Assembly (NCBI GenBank): GCA_964633465.1
Contig: CAZWGB010000013.1
Coordinates: 1 to 31,522 of the forward strand
From: DTSX01 sp964633465
GTDB taxonomy: Bacteria > Pseudomonadota > Gammaproteobacteria > Steroidobacterales > UBA11654
DNA length: 31,522 bases
Direction: 5' to 3'
In this document: in pieces, positions 15,702 through 23,091 of the stretch
Numbering within the stretch: position 1 is the first letter of the stretch
How the letters are laid out: the number at the start of each line of letters is the position of its first letter
Translations under genes and position numbers: made by a program
Notes under the pieces: model-generated
Told to the model about the DNA's origin: nothing
The model's database searches: none
The model's input: only the letters and a program-made list of their open reading frames with translations

Positions 15702-16763
15702 CTAATTCAAGTTGGAAATTTCTATTTCTTCAGAGTCAACCGGTAACACCACCATAGTTCCATCATCGGACAAGGTCCACTTGTCAAATACATCAGAAAC
15801 ACCTCTGGTGAATATTTTTGCCATGATATCGTTGCGTGGCGATGGAGTCAGATGATAAAAAAACAGATGTTTGACATTGGCTTCCTTGGCAATGGCAGCA
15901 GCTTCAACCGGAGTGGTGTGATAGGTGGTGATGTCATCCAAAATTTTGGCTTGATTGGTTCGGGCATTCTCGAGCATGAACTGTCTCAATGGTTTCAAGA
16001 TATGATTGGCTTGTGCTTCATGAAATAAAACATCCGCATTCCTTGAATGATCCGTCAAATTTTGACTGGCACTGGTGTCACCGCTGATGACAATAGACCT
16101 TCCCTTGTAATCAAATCGATAACCCAGGGCTGGTTTCACTGGATGGTGTTCAACTTCGAAAGCTTGGATGGATAAATCATCCGATTCAATGATGACAGGG
16201 TTGTTCAGATCAATGGTGTGTGCCTTCATCCCAGCAACCGCCAAAGGAGCAATCGCATCACCGTGATGGGCATTGCGGAAAGCATAGTCCAAGCTGTAGG
16301 CATCCTCGAAGCCTTGCACCACTGACTCCAAGCCCTCCGGTCCATAGACATCGAGTTGGGAGGGTCTGTTATTGATCCAAGTTGACATGTGGAAGTTGGG
16401 TAAATCTGCAATATGATCCGAATGCAAATGGGTCAGCAAAACGGCCTTAATGCGGTTAGCAGGAATAGCCCATTGATTGACATTGTTGGCAGAACCTGCG
16501 CCGGTATCGATGACATAAATATTTTTGCCTGCAATGACTAAAATACAGGCTTCATCGCGAGAAGAATGAGGTAATGGTGAGCGTGATCCACAGACAATCG
16601 CACTCAAGGCGTCCTCCTTTGGCATGTTGTCTTGCACAAGATTCGGAATTGCATTTTCCAACAAGCGATCCTGAACGTTGGGCATTTGCAACAAAATAAA
16701 GCCACCAAATGTCAAAATACCTAGACCCAGAAGGAATTTAATAATTTTGTTGAGCTGAAACAT
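15702..16763 (-). CDS. membrane-anchored metallo-beta-lactamase-fold hydrolase (RNase Z-like subfamily)
   Basis: The 353 residues begin with a hydrophobic segment (about 9-26, IKFLLGLGILTFGGFILL), a signal anchor that places the enzyme in the periplasm. The zinc motif is intact: HLHSDH at 112-117 within VLLTHLHSDHIADLPNFH. Further metal-site parts are SGDTSASQNL, LFHEAQANH and YHLTPSP near the C-terminus. The order of motifs resembles RNase Z and arylsulfatase-like phosphodiesterases, but the periplasmic anchor argues against tRNA processing. Substrate unknown. It follows the methyltransferase gene by 20 bases on the same strand and has a GGAG about nine bases before its ATG, so the two are probably one operon with the cupin behind them. 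Confidence 0.85.
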   Translation of the reverse strand: MFQLNKIIKFLLGLGILTFGGFILLQMPNVQDRLLENAIPNLVQDNMPKEDALSAIVCGSRSPLPHSSRDEACILVIAGKNIYVIDTGAGSANNVNQWAIPANRIKAVLLTHLHSDHIADLPNFHMSTWINNRPSQLDVYGPEGLESVVQGFEDAYSLDYAFRNAHHGDAIAPLAVAGMKAHTIDLNNPVIIESDDLSIQAFEVEHHPVKPALGYRFDYKGRSIVISGDTSASQNLTDHSRNADVLFHEAQANHILKPLRQFMLENARTNQAKILDDITTYHTTPVEAAAIAKEANVKHLFFYHLTPSPRNDIMAKIFTRGVSDVFDKWTLSDDGTMVVLPVDSEEIEISNLN

Positions 16764-16783
16764 ATGATGACTCCATTTTGATG

Positions 16784-17482
16784 TTAATAGATGAAGGGTA
16801 TGATGCGATTTCGCGTTCTTGACATATATTCTCTATAGCCAGGCAGTGTTTCCTGCAGAATTTTTTCTTCAGCGTAAATCCGTCCTATCAATGCAGTTAA
16901 GGGTAGCAAGCCGACAATCAGTGTTGCATAGCTTTGCAGCCACAGTGCCATACCGATACAGAATAATATAAAACCAGTATAAAAAGGGTGACGTAACAGA
17001 CCATACAAACCTGTATCCCTCAATNNNNNNNNNNTCAATTCATGCCCCCGCTCGGATTGATCCCGGACCACTGGGGTGGCAAATTCATTTTGATACAGAG
17101 CTAACAGCATAATACCGTAACCAAACAGACTTAGAATCCCACCGAGAACCTGAATTATCTGTTGTGGCGGAGCGAGCAATTTAAGGTAAAAGACGTCAAT
17201 TGGAATAAATACAAACCAACCCATCAAAAACATAAGAAGAAATCTGGTGGCAATACGGTCCGACAAAGGTTGGGTTTCATTCATTGGCATTTCCATACGA
17301 GCTTCCAAGCTCGCAGGCGCTTTAAGTGCCAAAAAAACAGCAGAAAACACGCTTAGGATGGCGTAACAAATCAGAAATTGATTTGCTTCTGCCCATTGCC
17401 AAGTCCACGCTGGCAAGAGAATTAATGCTCCAATGATTGCCGTTTGAAAGAGAGAGCCAACCACTCCTTTTATTACAAGCAT
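16784..17482 (-). CDS. isoprenylcysteine carboxyl methyltransferase/PEMT-like membrane protein, interrupted by an assembly gap
   Basis: An integral membrane methyltransferase-like protein with about five to six hydrophobic segments. The diagnostic ICMT/PEMT motif is GLYGLLRHPFYTGF, followed near the end by EEKILQETLPGYREYMSRT. In the family this part binds S-adenosylmethionine. Ten Ns (17025-17034) lie in the gene just before this motif. The reading frame continues across them, but the spacing between GHEL and TGLY is too long by about five residues; closing the gap at its TCAAT overlap restores the normal motif (see findings). The true length would then be about 227 residues. Substrate unknown. 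It heads the minus-strand group with the MBL hydrolase and cupin. Confidence 0.82.
   Translation of the reverse strand: MLVIKGVVGSLFQTAIIGALILLPAWTWQWAEANQFLICYAILSVFSAVFLALKAPASLEARMEMPMNETQPLSDRIATRFLLMFLMGWFVFIPIDVFYLKLLAPPQQIIQVLGGILSLFGYGIMLLALYQNEFATPVVRDQSERGHELXXXXLRDTGLYGLLRHPFYTGFILFCIGMALWLQSYATLIVGLLPLTALIGRIYAEEKILQETLPGYREYMSRTRNRIIPFIY
17025..17034. other. run of 10 Ns (assembly gap)
   Basis: Ten unknown bases inside the methyltransferase gene. The bases TCAAT occur directly on both sides, which suggests two contig ends that overlap by five bases and were joined with a standard spacer and not a true gap of unknown sequence. Confidence 0.97.
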
Positions 17483-17628
17483 AAGAATCCTATTCTAAAA
17501 AATAATTCTTTTTTCATTTCTACTGCTCTTTTATATCAGATTTACAGCATTTATGAACCATTCATACCCAGTTAAGTCGATAAAGCAAATCGGTGGACTT
17601 CATTGGATGTTTGTTTTAGATTTAAAAA

Positions 17629-18279
17629 ATGAGGATGAAGATTACCAAGAGCAGTTGGGTCTGGTTGGCTCCAGCTCTGTTCTACCTGATTTTTTTTGGC
17701 TGGTATACCAATCTAAAGGGTCCTTTATCACCACAGGAAGTCGATCATTTTGTCGACATTCTTGAGGTGAATGGATCCACGCCTGATCGAATACTTGCAA
17801 TAAAAGGTTTCATGGAAGAAGACGATGGAAAGCATTTTTACATGATGAATTTATTGGATTTAAACGATAATCCACCTGAAATGCTAGCGACAGGAAGCGA
17901 TGCATCTGCAGAAGATTTGATGGCCCACTATATAGAGTTTATGTTTCCAGAACTTTTCTCTCGTGCCTGCCATCCTGTTTTTTTTGGACAGGTTCTTGCA
18001 GATGCCTTGGACTTGTCTGGAATAGAGAACGCCGAGAGTTGGGACCAAGCTGCTTTATTTCGTTATCGCAGTCGTCGTGACATGATAGCAATCGTTACTA
18101 ATCCTAAATTTCTTGAGAGGCACGATTACAAGATCGCTAGCTTAGAGAAGACCATAGCCAATCCAATTAAGCCACTTTTCTTCCTAGGTGATCTCAGATT
18201 TACTTTGGGCTTGATCTTGTTTGCCCTGGTTTCAGGTTTGAATTCTATTTACATCCACAAACTTAGAAAAAGGCTCTAG
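17629..18279 (+). CDS. hypothetical protein with N- and C-terminal membrane segments
   Basis: I do not recognise a named family. The 216 residues have a hydrophobic segment at about 9-25 (WVWLAPALFYLIFFGWY), a soluble middle of about 150 residues, and a second segment near the C-terminus (FTLGLILFALVSGLNSIYIH). The middle contains FRYRSRRDMIAIVTNPKFLE, which recalls the ferredoxin-like DUF1330/EthD-type domains, where such an arginine-rich strand is common; this is a tentative likeness. It starts with ATGAGGATGAAG, so the second ATG six bases later is an alternative start. It stands alone, divergent from the methyltransferase group and convergent with fur, whose stop is 16 bases away. Confidence 0.7.
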   Translation: MRMKITKSSWVWLAPALFYLIFFGWYTNLKGPLSPQEVDHFVDILEVNGSTPDRILAIKGFMEEDDGKHFYMMNLLDLNDNPPEMLATGSDASAEDLMAHYIEFMFPELFSRACHPVFFGQVLADALDLSGIENAESWDQAALFRYRSRRDMIAIVTNPKFLERHDYKIASLEKTIANPIKPLFFLGDLRFTLGLILFALVSGLNSIYIHKLRKRL

Positions 18280-18295
18280 AATCTTATTTATGGGC

Positions 18296-18703
18296 TTATT
18301 TTTCTATGGGCTCGACATACAAAATTAAGCTGTGATCCACAATTCTGTAACCCTTTTCAGCAGCCACTTTTTTTTGCCTTTCTTCAATCATTTCATCTTC
18401 AAATTCGACAACCTTTCCCGTTGATAGGCAAACCATATGATCGTGATGATGATCCGGTGTTAGCTCATACAAGGATTGACCGGTTTCAAAATTGTGACGA
18501 ATGCAGATACCTGCAGTAACAAATTGATTTAAAACACGGTATATCGTTGCAATCCCAACTTCATCATCTACTTTAAGAAGTTTTCTATGGATGTCATCAG
18601 CACTTAGGTGCATGCTCTCATCGCTTTCAAGAATTCTAAGAATGGCTCTTCTGGCATGTGTAGCTTTGAGGCCAGCAGACCTGATTTCATTGTTTTTATT
18701 CAT
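18296..18703 (-). CDS. fur: ferric uptake regulator Fur
   Basis: The iron-responsive repressor of the Fur family. The 135 residues have the winged-helix part with VGIATIYRVLNQFVTAGI (49-66) and the dimer/metal part with HHHDH (85-89), DHMVC and GKVVEFEDEMIEERQ, closely similar to classical gammaproteobacterial Fur. The first CxxC zinc pair is reduced to Cys92, with Thr95 in place of the second Cys, and the distal C-terminal cysteines are missing, as in Pseudomonas-type Fur that works without the structural zinc. The gene is divergent from the DUF385 gene with an interrupted dyad between them. Confidence 0.93.
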   Translation of the reverse strand: MNKNNEIRSAGLKATHARRAILRILESDESMHLSADDIHRKLLKVDDEVGIATIYRVLNQFVTAGICIRHNFETGQSLYELTPDHHHDHMVCLSTGKVVEFEDEMIEERQKKVAAEKGYRIVDHSLILYVEPIEK

Positions 18704-18720
18704 CTTATGAAGAATGTTAA

Positions 18721-18747
18721 GACCAATTGACTAAATAGCAAGTGGTC
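18721..18747. promoter_or_regulatory. 27-bp interrupted inverted repeat between fur and the DUF385 gene
   Basis: The arms GACCAATTG (18721-18729) and CAAGTGGTC (18739-18747) are complementary at 8 of 9 positions, with the nine-base spacer ACTAAATAG. The dyad lies in the 78-base divergent intergenic region and overlaps a -35-like TTGACT (18727-18732) whose partner TAATTT (18750-18755) lies 17 bases downstream. It is not a Fur box by consensus. Candidate operator. Confidence 0.4.
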
Positions 18748-18781
18748 CTTAATTTTATAAGCTTTTTTAATTTCATATACA

Positions 18782-19249
18782 ATGAAAGTAAGTATTTTTT
18801 GTATTATCTTTGAAATGAACAACTTCAGACTGTTAAAACCCATTATTAAAGTTTTGACAAAACTACATAGATTACTGTTTAACAAATTCGGCTTCAGATC
18901 TCTTGGCAGTTTGCTAGGAAATCCCATCTGTATGATTGCCACGGTGGGTAGGAAATCAGGAAATTCTATAGTTATCCCTTTGCTAACTATCCCACATCAA
19001 GATGACTATATACTGGTTGCATCTCATGGAGGCGCACCAAATAACCCGGCTTGGGTATACAATCTTATTGATGAGCCAAGAATAAAAATGACAGTAAAAT
19101 CAAAGACATATAATATGCTTGCGAAGAAATTATCCGATGAAGAAAAAGAAAATCTTTGGCCAATAATTATCAAAGCAGGTCCTTTTTATGATGATTACCA
19201 AAACAACACAACCAGAAATATACCTGTTTTTCTCTGCAGCAAAGAATGA
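18782..19249 (+). CDS. DUF385 (deazaflavin-dependent nitroreductase/quinone reductase-like) protein
   Basis: A split beta-barrel flavin-fold protein of 155 residues. The family pattern is clear: IATVGRKSGNSIVIPLLTIP, then YILVASHGGAPNNPAWVYNL and the C-terminal FYDDYQNNTTRNIPVFL. In actinobacteria such proteins reduce quinones or nitro compounds with coenzyme F420; many proteobacterial members have no proven cofactor. The N-terminus is uncertain: ATG at 18782 or ATG at 18815 (MNNFRLLKP, the better match to the family), neither with a ribosome binding site. The next gene starts seven bases after the stop, so the two are very likely co-transcribed. Confidence 0.85.
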   Translation: MKVSIFCIIFEMNNFRLLKPIIKVLTKLHRLLFNKFGFRSLGSLLGNPICMIATVGRKSGNSIVIPLLTIPHQDDYILVASHGGAPNNPAWVYNLIDEPRIKMTVKSKTYNMLAKKLSDEEKENLWPIIIKAGPFYDDYQNNTTRNIPVFLCSKE

Positions 19250-19256
19250 GTGAGGG

Positions 19257-21170
19257 GTGAGAACTTTATTTAAAAAATTTTTTGATCATGAAATTTCTCG
19301 AAGGGATTTTGGGACAAAGCTTCTCGCCTTGGGATTTAGTCAAATCGCAGTCAATTCTTTCCTAGGGGCAGCTGCAGAAGCACGTGAGCCTTTGCCTCAA
19401 ACGGGCGTAAAAATATCAGGTACTGGTGCCGAAATTCTCGCGGAAACCTTAAGGGCAGCAGGGGTAGATTATATTTTTGGGACCAGTGCTACAGGTATGT
19501 CGCCATTTTTTGATTCCTTGACAATGAATAATGATATGCAATTTATATCCTCAATTGCAGAATCACAAGCAACATCCATGGCCCATGGTTACGAATTAGT
19601 GACAGGAAAAACAGCGGTTCTTTTTGTTCCGGGCGTTGCTATTCCAAGCGCAATGAATAATTTATATAACGCATGGAAGGACCGATCATCAATAGCAGTT
19701 CTATCCGATGGTTCCAGTTCTAATTTTGCCGGTCGAAATGGTTTTCAACAAATGGATGATTGGCTAGACCCAATGACTCAATTCACCAAATGGCAATGGC
19801 AGGTCAACAATGAACGTCAGATTAGTGAAATGCTGAGAAGGACCATCAAATTAGCAGAAACTCCTCCAGGAGGCCCTGTTTATTTGCGTTTTCCAGGGTT
19901 TTTATTGAACAAGCCCAACATCAAACAAACCATCTATCCTCAAAGTCGATTTAAAATACCAATGGAGCTTTACCCTAAACCAGAATTGATTGAAGCAACT
20001 GCGAAAGCATTGTTGGAAGCTAAAAAACCCTTGCTTTGCGTCGGACATGAAGTTACTCGAGCCCGAGCCAATCAGGATGTACTGGAGTTGGCAGAACTTT
20101 TGGGCATCAGGATGGCACAAGGCTATAGCGTATTCGGCGATATTCCATTTCGACACCCTCTGTTTTCAGGATTCTACGGATTGGGTATTCCAAGAGGATT
20201 GTCTAATATTGATGTTTTTCTTAATCTTGGGGCACCGATGCCAGATCCAACTATTTTTACTGCACCTGTGCCAAGTAAGACCAAAGTGATACACGCAAGG
20301 ATCGAATACGATGAGATTGCTAATACCTACCCAACAGACATTGCTATTGCAGCTGGCATGAAAGAAACCGTCACTGCCATCAAAGACAGTGTTCAGGCTT
20401 TAGCAACTGAAGGCCAAATCAAAAAACTTCGAGACGAGAGGTTGCAACAGAGTGTCGAGATCAATGCCAAGCATGAGGCTAGAAAACAACAACGCGCGAA
20501 AACAACTTGGAATGCAAGTCCAATTTCTTGGGAGCGAGCTTCATTTGAAATGGAAAAATATCTGGATCCACATGCAATCATTGTCTCAGAACTGGACACT
20601 AGGAAGCCCTTTGAATGGATGAACCTAGGCCCTGAATCTAAGTGGCTGATAGGAGGTACAACCGGGTTTGCCTTGGGTTGGGGTATCGGCGCATCCCTTG
20701 GGGTAAAAATAGGTGCTCCAAATCGACAGGTGGTTTGTTTGGTCGGAGATGGGGCCATGCTCTTTGGTCAAATAGAATCGCTATGGACAGCTGCGAGATA
20801 TGATATACCCGTGACTATTATTGTTTTTAACAATTTGAGTTACGACGGTGAAAGAAATCGTATCTATAGAGCCTCACCCTTGGCAGCAAAAAAGGAAACT
20901 CGAGAGTTGTGGCGAGACATCAGTTGTTTTTTAGGCAATCCTGAGGTTGATTTTGTTGGTTTAGCTGATAGCTTTAAGATACAGGGGCAGCGGGCTAATA
21001 ATGCTGAAGAATTTATTCAGAGTTTACAAGAAGCAGCAAAAGTTACTGCCGATGGAAGGCCTTTTTTGATCGATCTCAGGGTCATGCAATTGGACACCAG
21101 TGGAAAACCCACAGAACAAACATGGTATCCAGATATTTCAATCGCACGGAAGAGAGTGAAAAAAATCTAG
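19257..21170 (+). CDS. Tat-exported thiamine-diphosphate-dependent enzyme (acetolactate synthase-like)
   Basis: A 637-residue ThDP enzyme of the acetolactate synthase/benzoylformate decarboxylase type. The GTG start at 19257 follows GAGGG. The N-terminus has a twin-arginine signal, SRRDFGTKLLALGFS (about 14-28), ending near AAAEA, so export to the periplasm is predicted. Then come the PYR domain with the catalytic-type Glu in SIAESQATSMAHGYELVTG, a central domain (CVGHEVTRARANQD), and the PP domain with GDG at 497-499 and the closing NN at 525-526, the ThDP/metal motif at canonical spacing. No FAD-type features are obvious. The substrate is unknown; it is not a standard ilvB because of the signal, the absence of ilvN and the DUF385 neighbour. 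Confidence 0.88.
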   Translation: MRTLFKKFFDHEISRRDFGTKLLALGFSQIAVNSFLGAAAEAREPLPQTGVKISGTGAEILAETLRAAGVDYIFGTSATGMSPFFDSLTMNNDMQFISSIAESQATSMAHGYELVTGKTAVLFVPGVAIPSAMNNLYNAWKDRSSIAVLSDGSSSNFAGRNGFQQMDDWLDPMTQFTKWQWQVNNERQISEMLRRTIKLAETPPGGPVYLRFPGFLLNKPNIKQTIYPQSRFKIPMELYPKPELIEATAKALLEAKKPLLCVGHEVTRARANQDVLELAELLGIRMAQGYSVFGDIPFRHPLFSGFYGLGIPRGLSNIDVFLNLGAPMPDPTIFTAPVPSKTKVIHARIEYDEIANTYPTDIAIAAGMKETVTAIKDSVQALATEGQIKKLRDERLQQSVEINAKHEARKQQRAKTTWNASPISWERASFEMEKYLDPHAIIVSELDTRKPFEWMNLGPESKWLIGGTTGFALGWGIGASLGVKIGAPNRQVVCLVGDGAMLFGQIESLWTAARYDIPVTIIVFNNLSYDGERNRIYRASPLAAKKETRELWRDISCFLGNPEVDFVGLADSFKIQGQRANNAEEFIQSLQEAAKVTADGRPFLIDLRVMQLDTSGKPTEQTWYPDISIARKRVKKI

Positions 21171-21218
21171 GATTCTGAACAATTGATTTGACTTCGGGAC
21201 TTCGATATGGGTCTTTTT

Positions 21219-22892
21219 CTAAATCAGCCCACCTTTTTTATTAATCTCTAGGATCAGTGTTTTCTCGAGCCAAGTTTTATAATTCTTTGTTTTCACATCA
21301 TCAATCAAATGCCATTTTCCCGCAGCTTTTTCTCGGTCAATCTCTACAACCAAATAACCCCTGTTTCTAAGATGAAGAAATTGCATGCCGTCATTGAAAT
21401 CAAGTTGTTTCTTTTCCAATTCTATTTTATTGATGTTTACGTTATCCCAGAAGGATGGCGAAGTGACACTTGTTGTGCCAAATTCGGCCCCTATCAATTG
21501 ACCGCTTTTATCAATCAAATTGTGAGCCGTTGAAAAATGCGTGTCACCAGAGAGTGCGACCAGCTTTTTTTTGTGTTCTGCAATTACTTTATACAATCTT
21601 GATCTTGCAGCTGGATAACCATCCCAAGCATCTAGGTTCTTTGTAAGTTCAGGTCTAATCGTTTCTTTTTGCATGGCCATATCTAATTCTTGAGAACTCT
21701 CGGATGATTTTCGTTCAATCAAATCCTTTGTAACAGACCATTTTTGAGGTGCTAGCATTACCTGTTGACCAAGAATGGTCCATGTTGCATTTGTTTTTTT
21801 CAATCGGTTTTCCAGCCACATTTCTTGATTCATACCTAGAATCGATCTATTGGGTTCCCGTAGATCTTGATTAAATTGTTTGGAGTCAAATTGATTTGGG
21901 CTTTTATTCAAGATATGAACTGGTTTTTGTTTGGTTTTTGATCCTGTGTAATTGCTGTAGGAAACTTGCTGATCACGACCAATTAGACGTGTATCAAGCA
22001 TATGTAAATCAACAAGGCCACCGATCTGAAATGAACGATGGATGAAACTATTGTGTGTTCCAGGTTCCCGAATCGGCATCCATTCAAAGTACGCTTTGAT
22101 TGCATTTTTTTTTCGATTACCAAATGTGCCTTCAGAACCATCAGTTGAATGATTTTCAGAACCCAATCTCCAGGCATCGTTGCTGATTTCATGATCGTCC
22201 CAGATAGAGATCAAAGGGTGCCTGGACAACATTGCCTGAGAATCAGGATCATTTTTATGTTGAGCGTATCGTTGACGATAATCCTTTAGACTGTTTAGTT
22301 CATAGCTTGGCTTTACTACCCTGTTCATTGCTTCTGCATCTTTGTCACCAAAGACACCCATGCCAAGTTCATAAATGTAATCTCCGAGATGAAGCACAAG
22401 GTCGATGTCGTCCCTGTTTGCAATTTCTCTGTAGACATTAAAAAAGCCTGCGGTATATTTCGAACAGGACATGACTGCAAGTTTAATTTTATCGAGATGT
22501 TGATCGGGTAGGGTATGAGTCCGACCTATAGCCGAGCTCTCGTTACCGGCAAGAAATCGATAATAGTAAGTTGTTCCAGGAATTTCTTCTTTAGGCAATA
22601 TCGCATCTACTTTTACACAATAATCACACTCCTTGTAGGTTACGGTTTCACCTTGGCAAACAAGTTGTTTGAAGTTTGGGTTGTGACTCATTTGCCAATT
22701 AATCTTAATGGGTGAATCGGTTTCGGGTGTTACACGTGTCCAAAGAATAATCTGATTTTGCCAAGGATCACCACTGGCAACTCCATGCCTAAAGGATCCC
22801 CGAGAATTTTTCGCAGGTGCAATAATTTGATGAGTAAAAGCAGCAAACCCAAGACCATAGCCTGCATTTTTAATAAATTTTCTTCGATCCAT
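21219..22892 (-). CDS. phoD: Tat-exported PhoD-like alkaline phosphatase/phosphodiesterase
   Basis: A periplasmic calcium/iron phosphodiesterase-phosphatase of the PhoD family, acting on phosphate esters. The 557 residues open with a textbook Tat signal, DRRKFIKNAGYGLGFAAF. A PhoD N-terminal domain (FRHGVASGDPWQNQIILWTRV) follows. The metal-site motifs are LAVMSCSKYTAGFF, LVLHLGDYIYE (Asp171), SIWDDHEISNDAW and ALSGDTHFSTAHN. Length and motif order are normal for the family. It is divergent from the Oar-like receptor and convergent with the ThDP enzyme gene. No clear Pho box was found in the shared upstream region, so phosphate control is not shown. Confidence 0.92.
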   Translation of the reverse strand: MDRRKFIKNAGYGLGFAAFTHQIIAPAKNSRGSFRHGVASGDPWQNQIILWTRVTPETDSPIKINWQMSHNPNFKQLVCQGETVTYKECDYCVKVDAILPKEEIPGTTYYYRFLAGNESSAIGRTHTLPDQHLDKIKLAVMSCSKYTAGFFNVYREIANRDDIDLVLHLGDYIYELGMGVFGDKDAEAMNRVVKPSYELNSLKDYRQRYAQHKNDPDSQAMLSRHPLISIWDDHEISNDAWRLGSENHSTDGSEGTFGNRKKNAIKAYFEWMPIREPGTHNSFIHRSFQIGGLVDLHMLDTRLIGRDQQVSYSNYTGSKTKQKPVHILNKSPNQFDSKQFNQDLREPNRSILGMNQEMWLENRLKKTNATWTILGQQVMLAPQKWSVTKDLIERKSSESSQELDMAMQKETIRPELTKNLDAWDGYPAARSRLYKVIAEHKKKLVALSGDTHFSTAHNLIDKSGQLIGAEFGTTSVTSPSFWDNVNINKIELEKKQLDFNDGMQFLHLRNRGYLVVEIDREKAAGKWHLIDDVKTKNYKTWLEKTLILEINKKGGLI

Positions 22893-23021
22893 ACTATTCT
22901 CTTTAGTTTTTGTGGGTTTCTAAGTTTTGAAGAAATAAAATTTTTTATAATTTCTGTGGCAACTTTCTTCGCAATGATGCAATTTATTTTGTAATAATTT
23001 TATAATAGTTTACTATCTTAG

Positions 23022-23040
23022 TTGGCGATTTAATTGCCAA
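23022..23040. promoter_or_regulatory. 19-bp near-palindrome upstream of the Oar-like receptor
   Basis: TTGGCGATTTAATTGCCAA has nine-base arms around a central T, with one G-T mismatch and perfect TTGGC/GCCAA ends. It lies 51 bases before the receptor start in the region shared with phoD. Candidate operator or leader hairpin. Confidence 0.4.
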
Positions 23041-23060
23041 AATTAAAACAGTTTTTAATT
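23041..23060. promoter_or_regulatory. second inverted repeat in the receptor leader
   Basis: AATTAAAA (23041-23048) and TTTTAATT (23053-23060) are perfect inverted arms around CAGT. It directly adjoins the near-palindrome at 23022-23040. AT-rich, so chance is possible, but the tandem placement before a strong AAAGAGGG ribosome binding site (23076-23083) is notable. Confidence 0.3.
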
Positions 23061-23091
23061 AAAAATTACTAACACAAAGAGGGACTATAAA

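Noticed and set aside
17025..17034. Methyltransferase gene as a frameshifted pseudogene
   Set aside because: The frame is open on both sides and also after merging the TCAAT overlap; the interruption is an assembly feature.
18700..18942. 80-codon minus-strand open frame between fur and DUF385
   Set aside because: Overlaps the divergent control region and the DUF385 coding sequence; AT-rich, without a ribosome binding site or family resemblance.
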